DNA of 39,297 bases from an uncultured Methylococcaceae bacterium (GTDB lineage: Bacteria > Pseudomonadota > Gammaproteobacteria > Methylococcales > Methylomonadaceae), in the NCBI GenBank assembly GCA_903839855.1, contig CAIMEB010000074.1:1-39297 (forward strand). The letters are read 5' to 3'. Shown piece after piece: positions 1 through 10,842 of this stretch (positions are counted from its first letter, which is position 1; the number at the start of each line of letters is the position of its first letter). The position numbers and the translations under genes were made by a program. The notes beneath the pieces are model-generated. The model had not been told where the DNA came from. It saw only the letters and a list, made by a program, of their open reading frames with translations, and did no database searches.

Positions 1-275
1 AATCATGAAATTCATGTTTTTGAGGTTATTTTATGTTGTTTCAAATAAAATAAAACATAACACATTGATTTATAATAAACTTAAATTACTCCTGTTTAAT
101 TTAAAATCAACAAGTTATAAAAACTTGAACATCGAGTTATATTTTAATTTTTATAAGCCACGAATCCTATTTTCTAAGAAGCTTATTAAGCATGGCTACC
201 CGCTTAAAGTGGATGGCCAAAGTTTTTACAGGACAATTATTATAACCAGTTCTTAGGATAACAACACCTAAACCA
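1..275. other. AT-rich left edge, no recognised gene
   Basis: This stretch is visibly richer in A and T than the genes that follow. An open frame runs from an ATG at 5 to a TAG at 254-256 (83 codons), but its translation is mostly Lys, Asn, Ile, Leu, Phe and Tyr, as expected from chance AT-rich sequence, and I recognise no motif. It could be the tail of a decayed gene or non-coding DNA. It stops 19 bases before nspC. No promoter could be placed with confidence. Confidence 0.3.
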
Positions 276-1418
276 ATGGACTTTCAAACAATTAAAAACC
301 AAGCCTCTTGCACACCTGCCTTTATTCTAAATGCGGATGCAATGATGAACAACCTACAAATTCTTAACACATTGCGCCAACAGTGTGGCTGTAAAATATT
401 ATATTCCATCAAAGCCCTGCCCTTATCGACTGTACTGGAGATTGCTAAGCCTTTTATTGATGGCTTTTCTGTCAGCTCTTTATTTGAAGCGAAACTGGCT
501 AATGAAATATTAGCGGGTCATGGTAGCCTGCATTTAACCACGCCTGGCATCCGATCCGATGAATGGCAAGAATTAACTGACTTAATCACCCACCTCAGTT
601 TTAATTCATTAACACAATACCAACGCTTTTCAAGCATACCCTCCCCGCAAACGTCTCATGGGATTCGTGTTAACCCCAAACTATCTTTTCTTAAAGATGA
701 TCGGTTTAACCCCTGTCGCCCTCATTCAAAGCTAGGCATCGATATCGATGTCTTATGGCAATCTTCTGATATCAATCAGGTTAAGGGTCTGCATATCCAT
801 AATATATTCTCATCGACTGACTTTACACCGCTGATTAAAACAATTGAGAAACTCCGTCAATATTTTGGAGGAGATCTGGCTCAACTGGACTGGTTGAACC
901 TGGGTGGGGGTTATTTGTTTAATCAAATTAATGACCATCGCCCGTTCATTAAATTAGTCGCTAATCTTAAGCATGACTATAATCTGGATGTTTTTATTGA
1001 GCCGGGCAAAGCCATCATTGATAACACCGGCTATTTAGTCACTTCCGTGATTGACCTATTTGTGAGTGATGGTAAAACCATCGCTGTGCTTGATACCTCT
1101 ATCAATCATCACCCTGAAGTATTTGAATATCAACGTCAGCTTGAATTACATGAACAGGTTGCTAAGGGTAGAAATTCAGTCATTTTGGCCGGAAGCACTT
1201 GTTTAGCCGGGGATCTTTTCGGAGAATATCAGTTTAATGAACCTTTGAACATCGGTGACAAGCTGGTTTTTAAAAACTGTGGTGCGTACAGTCTCATTAA
1301 AGCCAACCGCTTTAATGGCTATAATTTACCCAGCATTTATCGCTACCAAAACCAGCAACTCACAAAGATAAAACAATTCGATTATCAGGATTATCGTCAA
1401 CAATGGTTGGCGAATTAA
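276..1418 (+). CDS. nspC: Carboxynorspermidine/carboxyspermidine decarboxylase
   Basis: PLP-dependent fold-III (alanine-racemase-like) decarboxylase that removes CO2 from carboxynorspermidine or carboxyspermidine, the last step of the aspartate-semialdehyde route to norspermidine or spermidine in the cytoplasm. The PLP lysine is K46 in the YSIKALPL motif. A glycine-rich segment (LNLGGGYLF, about residue 210), FIEPGKAI (about 245), the CLAGDLFGEY active-site motif (about 310) and a FKNCGAYS motif near the C-terminus follow in the family order. The length, 380 residues, is normal for NspC. The ATG at 276 has no well-spaced Shine-Dalgarno. The usual partner, a saccharopine-dehydrogenase-like carboxynorspermidine dehydrogenase, is not in the 275 bases upstream. 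Diaminopimelate or ornithine decarboxylase is less likely because the CLAGD and FKNCGAYS motifs are NspC-type. Confidence 0.9.
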   Translation: MDFQTIKNQASCTPAFILNADAMMNNLQILNTLRQQCGCKILYSIKALPLSTVLEIAKPFIDGFSVSSLFEAKLANEILAGHGSLHLTTPGIRSDEWQELTDLITHLSFNSLTQYQRFSSIPSPQTSHGIRVNPKLSFLKDDRFNPCRPHSKLGIDIDVLWQSSDINQVKGLHIHNIFSSTDFTPLIKTIEKLRQYFGGDLAQLDWLNLGGGYLFNQINDHRPFIKLVANLKHDYNLDVFIEPGKAIIDNTGYLVTSVIDLFVSDGKTIAVLDTSINHHPEVFEYQRQLELHEQVAKGRNSVILAGSTCLAGDLFGEYQFNEPLNIGDKLVFKNCGAYSLIKANRFNGYNLPSIYRYQNQQLTKIKQFDYQDYRQQWLAN

Positions 1419-1446
1419 TCTCAACTTTATATCAAGGCCTGCAAAC

Positions 1447-1618
1447 ATGAAAGCTAATTATGACTGCAAAAGGTCAACCCGATGTACTTAATTATGAAGA
1501 GGTAAAAGAACCCAAAATTTCTAGTCCCTCTCAAATTAAAGTTAAGCTACAAAGCTCTGGTGTTAATCCGATTGATACTAAGATCAGGAAAAATATGACT
1601 ACAATTAATAACGCTTGA
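1447..1618 (+). pseudogene. N-terminal remnant of a zinc-type alcohol dehydrogenase / quinone oxidoreductase
   Basis: From the ATG at 1460 an open frame of 52 residues reads like the N-terminus of the NADPH:quinone reductase / zinc-binding dehydrogenase family: MTAKGQPDVLNYEEVKEP, then a segment ending SSGVNPIDTKIR. It then runs into unrelated residues and a TGA at 1616-1618. An upstream ATG (1447) encodes MKA, the usual start of these proteins, but it is one base out of frame with the 1460 frame. The copy therefore seems to carry a one-base frameshift near codon 4 and to lack everything after about residue 45, including the Rossmann domain. It sits between nspC and rarA on the same strand. 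The frameshift and truncation are seen directly; the family assignment is from motif recall. Confidence 0.65.
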
Positions 1619-1653
1619 ATGATGCTTGCCCGTATTCATCTGCTTGATTTATG

Positions 1654-1659
1654 TATAAT
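1654..1659 (+). promoter_or_regulatory. Possible -10 box for rarA
   Basis: A consensus TATAAT lies 45 bases before the rarA start codon, just after the dehydrogenase remnant. No good -35 hexamer is found at 16-18 bases upstream, so this rests on the -10 match alone. Confidence 0.3.
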
Positions 1660-1704
1660 AGTCAGAAAGAATCCAGATGTGATGATGTATGTTCAAATTA
1701 ATAT

Positions 1705-3003
1705 ATGTTTGATGAATTAACAAAACCCCTAGCAGAGAGAATGCGACCCCAATCTCTAGGTGATTACGTGGGTCAAACACATATTCTAAAAGCAGGCAAA
1801 CCCCTTTATGAAGCGGTTGCCTCTGGAAAATTACATTCTATGATTTTCTGGGGCCCACCCGGTACAGGAAAAACCACCCTAGCCAGACTGATTGCTAAAC
1901 ATTCTGATGCTGAATTCATGCCTATTTCTGCGGTATTATCAGGCGTTAAAGAAATTAGAGCCGCCGTGAGTGCAGCCCAAAAAATTCAACTTGAACAACA
2001 CAGACGGACTATATTATTTGTCGATGAAGTCCATCGGTTTAATAAATCTCAACAAGATGCCTTTTTACCCCATGTAGAAGAGGGTACGATTTATTTCGTT
2101 GGTGCAACCACTGAAAACCCTTCCTTCGCCCTCAATAATGCACTCTTATCCAGAGCGCGTGTTTATGTTTTAAATGCACTAACTCCTGATGATTTAAAGA
2201 GCCTGATTGATAAAACATTAACTGACCCCTTGAAAGGTTTAGGTAATTTAGACATTAAAATGTCCGAAGACATTAAACATCAATTTGCTGAAGCAGCGGA
2301 TGGAGATGCTAGAAAACTCTTAAACTTGCTTGAAATTGCGGTCGAACTAGCCGCTTCAAAAAACAGTACAACGATTGATGAAGCCTGCGCCAAAGAAGTT
2401 TTAGTGGGAGGCGTTAGACGCTTTGATAATCAGGGTGAAGAATTTTATAACCAGATTTCCGCCTTACATAAATCAGTCAGAGGCAGTTCACCTGATGCCG
2501 CACTATATTGGTTATGCAGAATGATGGATGGTGGCTGTGACTTGACTTATTTGGCCAGACGGATTGTCAGAATGGCTTCAGAGGATATTGGTAATGCGGA
2601 TCCTAGAGCCTTACAAATAGCTATTAATGCTTGGGAAGCACAAGAACGCCTGGGCAGTCCTGAAGGTGAATTAAGCCTAGCGCAAGCGGTTGTGTATTTA
2701 GCCTGTGCGCCTAAAAGTAACGCCGTCTATACGGCCTATAAGGCCGCCAAACTGGATGCTCAACGAAGTGGTAGTCTGGGTGTTCCAGTACACTTAAGAA
2801 ATGCACCGACAAAACTGATGCAGTCTCTGGATTACGGTAAACAGTATCGTTACCCCCATGATGAGCCAGAAGCTTATGCGGCAGGAGAAACCTATTTGCC
2901 CGATCAACTGATGGGTACTCGTTATTACCAGCCCGTTGACCGGGGTTTAGAAATTAAAATCAAAGAAAAATTAAAACACCTGCAAGCATTGGACAAAAAC
3001 TAA
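1705..3003 (+). CDS. rarA: Replication-associated recombination protein A (AAA+ ATPase)
   Basis: RarA/MgsA is a clamp-loader-like AAA+ ATPase that acts at stalled replication forks and single-stranded DNA ends; homologues are the eukaryotic WRNIP1/Mgs1 proteins. Walker A is GPPGTGKT at residues 50-57, Walker B with DEVH is at about 103-110, and the sensor-1 region GATTENPSF follows near 131. The C-terminal half carries the MgsA tetramerisation domain, with the conserved HLRNAPTKLM and QYRYPHD motifs near the end. Length 432 is close to the usual 430-450. The gene ends 3 bases from the end of the convergent ppdK gene. In E. coli rarA follows ftsK and lolA; here it is near ftsK but opposite in direction and with ppdK in between. 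Confidence 0.95.
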   Translation: MFDELTKPLAERMRPQSLGDYVGQTHILKAGKPLYEAVASGKLHSMIFWGPPGTGKTTLARLIAKHSDAEFMPISAVLSGVKEIRAAVSAAQKIQLEQHRRTILFVDEVHRFNKSQQDAFLPHVEEGTIYFVGATTENPSFALNNALLSRARVYVLNALTPDDLKSLIDKTLTDPLKGLGNLDIKMSEDIKHQFAEAADGDARKLLNLLEIAVELAASKNSTTIDEACAKEVLVGGVRRFDNQGEEFYNQISALHKSVRGSSPDAALYWLCRMMDGGCDLTYLARRIVRMASEDIGNADPRALQIAINAWEAQERLGSPEGELSLAQAVVYLACAPKSNAVYTAYKAAKLDAQRSGSLGVPVHLRNAPTKLMQSLDYGKQYRYPHDEPEAYAAGETYLPDQLMGTRYYQPVDRGLEIKIKEKLKHLQALDKN

Positions 3004-3006
3004 CGA

Positions 3007-5757
3007 CTAATCAATCCTATAGTCATCCTCTAATAATTTTGCATGAGCCGCTGCCAATCTGGCAATCGGTATCCTAGGTGCTGAACATGAGACATAGTCC
3101 AGTTTAATATGATGACAAAAACGAATCGATTGAGGGTGTCCACCCTGTTCACCACAAATACCTATCGAAATATCTGGACGAGTCCGGTGTCCCGAATCAG
3201 ACGTCATTTTCATTAATTGCCCAACGCCTTTAGCGTCCAGCACTTCGAAGGGATTGTCTTCAAGGAGACCGGTTTCATTGTAAAGCGGCAAGAACTTGTT
3301 TTCTGCATCTTCCCGAGAGAATGAAAATGTAGCTTGCGTTAAGTCGTTAGTACCAAATGAGAAAAACTCGGCCACTTTGGCCAACTCAGCTGCACGCGTA
3401 CAGGCTCTGACAGTTTCAACCATTGTTCCAAATTTAAAATCTAAAACAATTTCATACTTTCTTTCAACTTCTTCCCGAATTTGATCCACATAGACCTTAA
3501 CCGCTTTCAGCTCGTTTACAGTAATTACCTGAGGCACCATAATTTCAGGCAATATTGGTATGCCTTCCTTAATACAGAGTGCTGCTGCTTCCAGTATGGA
3601 GCGAACCTGCATCTGATAAATTTCAGGATAGGTCATACCTAAGCGAACCCCGCGATGACCTAACATGGGATTGACTTCGTATAATTCTTTAACTTTCTTT
3701 AGCATCAATTCCTTTTTAGCAATGGCTTTATTAATCACATCCTCATTTAATTGATTAAACGGTACGGGAAGACTAATTAGTGAACCTAAAGTATCCAAGA
3801 CCACTTGTTGTCCTTGTATCATCACCTTGTAGGATTTTAAGGCCTTTATTTCATCCTCTAACTGATGTTCACTGGGTAAAAACTCATGCATTGGGGGATC
3901 TAACAAGCGTACTGTCACAGGATAAGGTGACATAGCCTCAAAGATTTGTTTAAAGTCATCACGTTGAATAGGTGATAATTTACTTAGAGCCGCTTCTCTG
4001 GTCTCTTTGTTATCCGCCAAAATCATATCAATGACTAAAGGTAATCGATCAGAAGCGTTAAACATCCGTTCTGTTCGACATAAACCAATGCCTTTAGCAC
4101 CATAACTTAATGCGATCCGAGCACGCTCAGGCGTATCGACATTGGCATGAACTTCTAATTCGGCGAACTCATCCGCCCAAGCTAATAAGGTCTTCAGTTC
4201 ATCAGAGAATGACGGCTCAATGGTTGCAATCTTGCCTATGTAAATAAAACCCGTACTGCCGTCAATCGTAATAATATCGCCTTCACGAATATGTAAATCA
4301 CCAATGATAGCCTGACGCAAGGTTACATCAATCTTAATATCTTCGGCCCCGGCAATACAGGCTTTGCCCATGCCTCTAGCAACGACTGCCGCGTGAGAGG
4401 TTTTCCCCCCTCGACTGGTCAAAATACCCTGAGCTGCAAAAAACCCATGAATATCTTCGGGCTTGGTTTCTTCTCTCAGCAAAATAACGGCTTCGCCTGC
4501 CCGTCCCATCAACTCGGCAGTATCCGCATCAAACACGCATTTTCCAAAAGCCGCGCCCGGAGAAGCTGGCAGACCTTGAGCCACCGAACTCGCATTATGA
4601 TTGGGATCTAATTGAGGGTGTAACAATTGCTCTAATAATTCCGGATTAATTCTTAATAACGCTTGCTCTTTACTGATAAGTCCTTCTGAAACCATTTCTA
4701 CCGAAGTACGAACCATCGCCACCGCGTTCATTTTGCCGTTACGGGTTTGCAGGCAATACAACTTACCGCACTCAATGGTATATTCGTAGTCCTGTACCTC
4801 GTGGTAATGCGCTTCAAGTTTATTACGTAAATCAACCAATTGTTTATAAAGCTCTGGCATTTCAGCGGCTAATTCTTGCACGGGTTTTGGCGTACGAATA
4901 CCCGCCACCACATCTTCACCCTGGGCATTCACCAGATATTCGCCATACATTTCATTAGCGCCGGTGCCGGGGTTACGTGTGAAACCGACCCCGGTTGCAC
5001 AATCATTACCTCGATTACCGAAAACCATAGCCACCACGTTAACAGCCGTTCCGTTAGCTATTTTAGGGGTAATATGAAACTCACGACGATAATCAACGGC
5101 TCGCTTTCCTGTCCAGGAGTTAAAAACCGCATTGATAGATAACTCCAACTGCTCGTAAACATCTTCTGGAAACGGTCTACCCGTCTCTTCTAACACTACC
5201 TGAAGAAATAACTCACTAATCTGGCGTAAATGTTCAGCATCAAGACCTATATCCGCCTTAATCCCAGCCTGCTTTTTGATCGCATCAAAATGTAAATCAA
5301 ATTTTTCATCCGCAATACCCAAAGCCACTTTACCAAATAGCTGGATAAATCGACGATAGGCGTCATAAGCAAATCGGGCATCACCCGTTTGTTTAATCAG
5401 CCCGTGTAAGGTTTGATTATTAAGACCTAAATTTAAGATAGTATCCATCATACCCGGCATTGAAATAGCCGAACCAGAACGGACTGAAACTAAAAGGGGG
5501 TTATCACCATCCCCAAATAACTTACCTGTTAACGACTCAATTTCTGAAACATGCCTCTTAACATCAGCCATCAATCCCTCAGGTAATTGATAATTTTCTA
5601 GATAATCAAGGCACGTATGCGTAGTAATTACGAAACCGGGCGGTACATTAAGGCCTATTTGAGTCATTTCACACAAATTGGCACCTTTACCACCTAGCAA
5701 CCCTTTGTTTTTTCCATCCCCTTGTAGGAAAGAATAGATATATTTCTCAATCATCAT
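3007..5757 (-). CDS. ppdK: Pyruvate, phosphate dikinase
   Basis: Interconverts pyruvate, ATP and phosphate with phosphoenolpyruvate, AMP and pyrophosphate. An N-terminal ATP-grasp domain (GGKGANLCEM near residue 22, SVRSGSAISMPGM near 90) is followed by the swivelling phosphohistidine domain (GGKTSHAAVVARGMG, catalytic His about 455) and a C-terminal PEP-binding TIM barrel with GTNDLTQ and the catalytic Cys in SCSAPRIP (about 891). All key residues are present. At 916 residues it is within the family range. The frame opens with a TTG at 5778 directly after the ftsK stop, but the ATG at 5757, behind a purine-rich CAGAGAAA, is the better start (MMIEKY); ATG 5754 is equally possible. It lies immediately downstream of ftsK and is probably co-transcribed with it. 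PPDK fits the pyrophosphate-linked glycolysis known in gammaproteobacterial methanotrophs. Confidence 0.95.
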   Translation of the reverse strand: MMIEKYIYSFLQGDGKNKGLLGGKGANLCEMTQIGLNVPPGFVITTHTCLDYLENYQLPEGLMADVKRHVSEIESLTGKLFGDGDNPLLVSVRSGSAISMPGMMDTILNLGLNNQTLHGLIKQTGDARFAYDAYRRFIQLFGKVALGIADEKFDLHFDAIKKQAGIKADIGLDAEHLRQISELFLQVVLEETGRPFPEDVYEQLELSINAVFNSWTGKRAVDYRREFHITPKIANGTAVNVVAMVFGNRGNDCATGVGFTRNPGTGANEMYGEYLVNAQGEDVVAGIRTPKPVQELAAEMPELYKQLVDLRNKLEAHYHEVQDYEYTIECGKLYCLQTRNGKMNAVAMVRTSVEMVSEGLISKEQALLRINPELLEQLLHPQLDPNHNASSVAQGLPASPGAAFGKCVFDADTAELMGRAGEAVILLREETKPEDIHGFFAAQGILTSRGGKTSHAAVVARGMGKACIAGAEDIKIDVTLRQAIIGDLHIREGDIITIDGSTGFIYIGKIATIEPSFSDELKTLLAWADEFAELEVHANVDTPERARIALSYGAKGIGLCRTERMFNASDRLPLVIDMILADNKETREAALSKLSPIQRDDFKQIFEAMSPYPVTVRLLDPPMHEFLPSEHQLEDEIKALKSYKVMIQGQQVVLDTLGSLISLPVPFNQLNEDVINKAIAKKELMLKKVKELYEVNPMLGHRGVRLGMTYPEIYQMQVRSILEAAALCIKEGIPILPEIMVPQVITVNELKAVKVYVDQIREEVERKYEIVLDFKFGTMVETVRACTRAAELAKVAEFFSFGTNDLTQATFSFSREDAENKFLPLYNETGLLEDNPFEVLDAKGVGQLMKMTSDSGHRTRPDISIGICGEQGGHPQSIRFCHHIKLDYVSCSAPRIPIARLAAAHAKLLEDDYRID

Positions 5758-5778
5758 TTTCTCTGTATTAAATCGCAA

Positions 5779-8076
5779 CTAATCTCTGCCGGGTGCTGGT
5801 GCTGGTGGTGCCAATACGACTCTTGAACCGTTAGATTCTGCGGCACTTACCACACCCGCTGCCTCCATGGCTTCAATCATAGTAGCGGCACGGTTATAAC
5901 CCACCTTAAAACGTCGCTGTACACTCGATATAGATGCCTTGCGCGACTCAGTTACAAACATAACGGCTTCATCATATAAAGCATCATTCTCTGAGTTATG
6001 ACCGCCATCACCACCACCGCTCATACTGAAGCCATCATTAGAGTCTGAAGATTCTCTAGTGATTTCTTCCAGATAATCCGGTGGCGCTGTTTGTTTTAAG
6101 AACTCAACAACACGATGTACCTCATGGTCATCAACAAATGCCCCATGCGCACGAATAGGAATACTCGTACCTGACGGTAAAAATAGCATATCGCCATTAC
6201 CTAATAATGCTTCTGCGCCGCCTTGGTCAAGGATAGTACGAGAATCAATGCGTGAGGAAACTTGAAAAGAAATACGGGTAGGTACATTTGCCTTTATCAA
6301 CCCCGTTAAAACATCAACAGAAGGACGCTGCGTTGCCAAAATTAAATGAATACCTGCAGCTCTGGCCTTTTGAGCTAAACGCGCAATTAACTCTTCAACC
6401 TTTTTACCGACAATCATCATCATATCGGCCAACTCATCGATAACGATAACAATACTAGGTAACTTAGTCAAAACCGGAAAAGACTCGCCGTCCTCTAAAG
6501 GATTTAATAATTGAAACATAGGGTCTCTAATCGATTCGCCTCTAGCGGTTGCTTCGTCAATAAGATGATTAAATCCGGCCAGGTTTCTAACTCCCATTTT
6601 TGACATTAATTTATAACGTCGTTCCATTTCAGCCACGGCCCAGCGTAACGCATTACTGGCTTCTTTCATGTCCGTAACAACCGGTGTTAATAAATGAGGA
6701 ATACCTTCATAAACAGATAACTCCAGCATCTTAGGATCGATCATGATTAACCGCACTTCTTGTGGCTTTGCCTTGTAAAGCAAACTTAATATCATGGTGT
6801 TGATGGCAACAGACTTTCCTGACCCTGTAGTACCCGCCACCAAGGCATGAGGCATTTTACCTAAATCAGCGACTAACGGTACGCCCGCAATATCCTTACC
6901 CATAGCGAGCGTGAGTAAGGATTTCGCATGTTCAAAGGCAGGTGAAACTAATAACTCACGCAGTGTGACCATCTCCCGTTCTCTATTCGGGATTTCCAGA
7001 CCCACTACTGATTTTCCGGGAATTATTTCTACAATACGCACACTCGTCACTGACAGTGCTCTAGCCAGATCTTTAGACAAGCTACTAATACGACTGACTT
7101 TTACCCCCGCAGCAGGCTGCAACTCAAAACGAGTAATCACTGGTCCTGGATGAAAGTCGACCACAACAACGGCCACATTAAAATCTGCCAGAATATCTTC
7201 AACTAATCGGGACATTTCTTCCAAATCAGCTTGAGAATAACCAATAACACGTGTATCTCTCTCATCTAATAAACTCAAAGAAGGCAACACGCCCTCGCTC
7301 TCGTTATAGCTAGAGACCGGCTGTTTTTGTGGCGTATAGATAACACTGTATTTTTCAATAGGCTCTACATTTCTTGCAACACTACGTTCTACTTTAACGG
7401 GTGCCTTTTTCTTGGCAACCGATTTCTCGGAAACCGCTTCAAACGAATGAGTAGAGTTGTCAATAGGCTCTTGTGAACTATCCATCGGCACAGATCCTAG
7501 AAATCGACAGGCCGTAACCGTATACCGACCAATAAGATCAATAAATCCAAGCCAGGAGAGTTCAGTTGCTAATGTAATACCAGACAATAACAGTACAATT
7601 AAAAATAATGTCGCCCCCGAATTACCAAATAAAACCAATACAGCATCGCCCGTTTCCTGACCCAAAATGCCGCCAGTACCTAACGGCAACTCAATCCCGA
7701 CCCTTAACAAATACAAATACAATAAAGCCGTACTCGCTACAATAGTCGCAATGGATCCCAGCCACTGTAAGGTTGTTGTAATTTTTTGCCGTTTTTGTCT
7801 GACTCGACCGTATAACAAATACCCATGCCAGCAAATAATCAATGGAAATAAGTATCCACATAACCCGAAAAAACTCAGTGTAAAGTCGGCAAGCCATGCA
7901 CCAGAAATTCCACAGGCATTATCCACTTTTTGACCAGTCCCACTGTGTGTCCACCCCCCATCCTCACTACTAAAAGTAATTAAAGAAATTAAGAAAAAAA
8001 CTGCAACCGCGAAAAAGGCCAAAACGGCAATTTCACGTACCCCCCGAAACGTTTTTTCTTCCATTACAGCAGACAT
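5779..8076 (-). CDS. ftsK: DNA translocase FtsK
   Basis: Septum-anchored DNA pump that clears chromosome ends from the division site and activates XerCD recombination at dif. About four hydrophobic segments lie in residues 15-180, then a short polar linker (about 195-270) and the motor domain: Walker A GTTGSGKS at 415-422 and Walker B IVIVIDE at 542-548. The C-terminal winged-helix gamma domain, which reads KOPS polarity sequences, is recognisable around 690-755 ([15 protein letters not shown]). At 765 residues it is the short form, without the long Pro/Gln-rich linker of the 1329-residue E. coli protein. It is transcribed away from trxB and runs straight into ppdK. A role in sporulation (SpoIIIE) is not suggested by the context. 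Confidence 0.96.
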   Translation of the reverse strand: MSAVMEEKTFRGVREIAVLAFFAVAVFFLISLITFSSEDGGWTHSGTGQKVDNACGISGAWLADFTLSFFGLCGYLFPLIICWHGYLLYGRVRQKRQKITTTLQWLGSIATIVASTALLYLYLLRVGIELPLGTGGILGQETGDAVLVLFGNSGATLFLIVLLLSGITLATELSWLGFIDLIGRYTVTACRFLGSVPMDSSQEPIDNSTHSFEAVSEKSVAKKKAPVKVERSVARNVEPIEKYSVIYTPQKQPVSSYNESEGVLPSLSLLDERDTRVIGYSQADLEEMSRLVEDILADFNVAVVVVDFHPGPVITRFELQPAAGVKVSRISSLSKDLARALSVTSVRIVEIIPGKSVVGLEIPNREREMVTLRELLVSPAFEHAKSLLTLAMGKDIAGVPLVADLGKMPHALVAGTTGSGKSVAINTMILSLLYKAKPQEVRLIMIDPKMLELSVYEGIPHLLTPVVTDMKEASNALRWAVAEMERRYKLMSKMGVRNLAGFNHLIDEATARGESIRDPMFQLLNPLEDGESFPVLTKLPSIVIVIDELADMMMIVGKKVEELIARLAQKARAAGIHLILATQRPSVDVLTGLIKANVPTRISFQVSSRIDSRTILDQGGAEALLGNGDMLFLPSGTSIPIRAHGAFVDDHEVHRVVEFLKQTAPPDYLEEITRESSDSNDGFSMSGGGDGGHNSENDALYDEAVMFVTESRKASISSVQRRFKVGYNRAATMIEAMEAAGVVSAAESNGSRVVLAPPAPAPGRD

Positions 8077-8278
8077 AAATTATGATTCAAGATAGATTAG
8101 GATTAATTGAAGAAGGAATGTACATTACTAGATTGTCATTCTACATTATTATAGGACACAAAAAAATGCGACTTATTTTTAACTTGAGAAAATTTGCTAA
8201 TACAATAACATTTACCAAAAAAGGATTCACCCGCATAATTAACGACACCATCTTAATTTAACTAATAGATATCCAATT

Positions 8279-9243
<965 letters not shown>

Positions 9244-9272
9244 AATAATTAATTAGAAGCAATCTTACCTGT

Positions 9273-9305
9273 ATAGGGAGGGGAAATAATATCTTCACTC
9301 CCTAT
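9273..9305. terminator. Hairpin between convergent trxB and epimerase genes
   Basis: ATAGGGAG at 9273-9280 pairs with CTCCCTAT at 9298-9305, an 8-bp perfect stem with a 17-base loop. It sits between the 3' ends of two convergent genes, where a two-way terminator is expected, but no T-run follows on either strand, so intrinsic termination is uncertain. Confidence 0.35.
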
Positions 9306-9330
9306 GCAAATAATAGGTAGCCTGATTTCA

Positions 9331-10254
9331 TCATCCCATAGACGTATGTTCTAACAACTCTCTTAAACCGTTATGTAAACTTACTGTCTTATTGACAGAA
9401 AACTCATTTTTCATTACCAAGGGTCTTACAGAGGAATAAGGTATATCACCAATTCTGGCAGGTTTGTGTTCCACACTAATGGGATACTCGACTATATCAG
9501 AAAATAGTTGAGTAATTTCCAGTATAGTTACACTATGACCAGTCGCTATATTTACGACCCCCTGCTTTGTCGATACTAATGCGGCACAATTCGCATGAGC
9601 AACATCCTTTACATAAATAAAATCGCGGGTTTGCAAGCCGTCCCCAAACAGGGTGAATGACTGTTGCTGCCTAGCCCACGCAGCAAACTTACTAATAACG
9701 CCAGAATAAGGTGAGTCAGGATTCTGACGTGGCCCATAAACGTTAAAGTATCGAAGTCCAATTGTCGAAATGTTATACAACTGTCTAAATAATGTTGCAT
9801 ATTGATCCATCACTAGTTTTTCGAGTCCATAGGGTGATAATGGAACTGTTTTCGAGTCTTCCGTTAGTGGCAACTCAAGAGGGATTCCATAAACTGCTGC
9901 ACTAGAGGCATGAACAACCCGCGCTACCCCCGCTAACCTTGCCGCATCAAGTACATTAAGAAAGCCCGTTACATTAATCGAATGAGAAATTAATGGATCC
10001 TGAATTGATATAGGTACTGAAACTTGGGCAGCGAGATGCAGAACGTGAGTGATACCCTTCATACAGGCAGCCAGACAGGTGTTATCCCGTGTATCCCCAT
10101 GCACAAACTCTAGGGAGTTATGATGCATCGGTATATTTTCAAGACTTCCCGTACTTAAATTATCTAAAATACGAACCTTAGCTCCATTTTCCAATAAAGC
10201 ATCAACCGTATGAGACCCAATAAATCCAGCACCACCGGTGACTAGTACAAACAA
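9331..10254 (-). CDS. NAD-dependent nucleotide-sugar epimerase/dehydratase (extended SDR)
   Basis: Extended short-chain dehydrogenase/reductase of the sort that epimerises UDP-sugars for surface polysaccharides. The NAD motif GGAGFIGS is at residues 7-14, the catalytic Ser lies in SSAAVYG (about 118-124), and Tyr/Lys lie in YGLEK (about 143-147). The GLRYFNVYGPRQ motif after it is typical of UDP-glucose/UDP-GlcNAc 4-epimerases of the WbpP/Gne kind. At 307 residues it is slightly short but complete. The start is a TTG at 10254, placed directly before the Rossmann motif and 7 bases after AAGGAA (complement of 10262-10267); no ATG would leave the fold intact. The exact sugar cannot be told from sequence, and the protein differs clearly from the GalE encoded at 18760-19809. 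Upstream on the same strand are the NTF2-like gene and glnS. Confidence 0.85.
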   Translation of the reverse strand: MFVLVTGGAGFIGSHTVDALLENGAKVRILDNLSTGSLENIPMHHNSLEFVHGDTRDNTCLAACMKGITHVLHLAAQVSVPISIQDPLISHSINVTGFLNVLDAARLAGVARVVHASSAAVYGIPLELPLTEDSKTVPLSPYGLEKLVMDQYATLFRQLYNISTIGLRYFNVYGPRQNPDSPYSGVISKFAAWARQQQSFTLFGDGLQTRDFIYVKDVAHANCAALVSTKQGVVNIATGHSVTILEITQLFSDIVEYPISVEHKPARIGDIPYSSVRPLVMKNEFSVNKTVSLHNGLRELLEHTSMG

Positions 10255-10305
10255 GGGATAATTCCTTAAGTGTTTATTGTTTAAATTTTCAGTTGATAAA
10301 ATCGG

Positions 10306-10719
10306 TTAACCCGTCGTCACCTGAGCGATCCAATCTTGCAGATTATAATAATTGGTTATACGAGCAACCTTATTATCACGAATTTCGAAAAAGGCGCCGG
10401 CTGGTAAACGATACGTCTGCCCATTGGCTTCCGGCAAGCCTTCATCGGTCTTAACATATTCACCTAAAACCACAAACTCTGCTGAGGCGCGTTTGCCGTC
10501 CTCAGTAGCCATTATCACCATTTCTACAAGCTGTTCTTTATAATTGGTATTCATACCGCCCATAAACAAAGTAAAGGCCGCTTTGCCAATCTCCCTTCTG
10601 CCTTGATTGATGTCATGGATCACATCATCCGTCAACAAGTTTAAAAAAGTCGCCATATCACCACCATTAAAAGCGGCATAATAGCGTTCTACGAGATTAA
10701 TACTGTCTTGTTGACTCAT
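10306..10719 (-). CDS. NTF2-like / ketosteroid-isomerase-related protein
   Basis: Small alpha/beta cone (SnoaL/NTF2-like superfamily) protein of 137 residues. The opening ERYYAAFNGGD, the LTDDVIHD motif near residue 30 and the late GAFFEIRDNKVARITNYYN strand pair are typical of the ketosteroid-isomerase-related subgroup. No enzymatic activity can be assigned with confidence; many members bind small hydrophobic ligands. It lies between glnS and the epimerase gene on the same strand, with 123 bases to glnS and 51 bases to the epimerase, so it may be part of the same transcript or have its own promoter in the gap after glnS. Confidence 0.75.
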   Translation of the reverse strand: MSQQDSINLVERYYAAFNGGDMATFLNLLTDDVIHDINQGRREIGKAAFTLFMGGMNTNYKEQLVEMVIMATEDGKRASAEFVVLGEYVKTDEGLPEANGQTYRLPAGAFFEIRDNKVARITNYYNLQDWIAQVTTG

Positions 10720-10842
10720 CTAATTGATCCGAAGTTATTATCTAAAAATTCGTCTATTTTATTTCCTAACTTTTTTAAGTGCAAGCAAAAAGCACTCGAA
10801 TTGCGGGAATATTTTTTCAACGCCCGTAATACCCGTTTTTAT

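Noticed and set aside
5758-5778. TTG start for ppdK giving seven extra residues
   Set aside because: It directly abuts the ftsK stop and lacks a ribosome site; the ATG at 5757 has a purine-rich site and a normal N-terminus.
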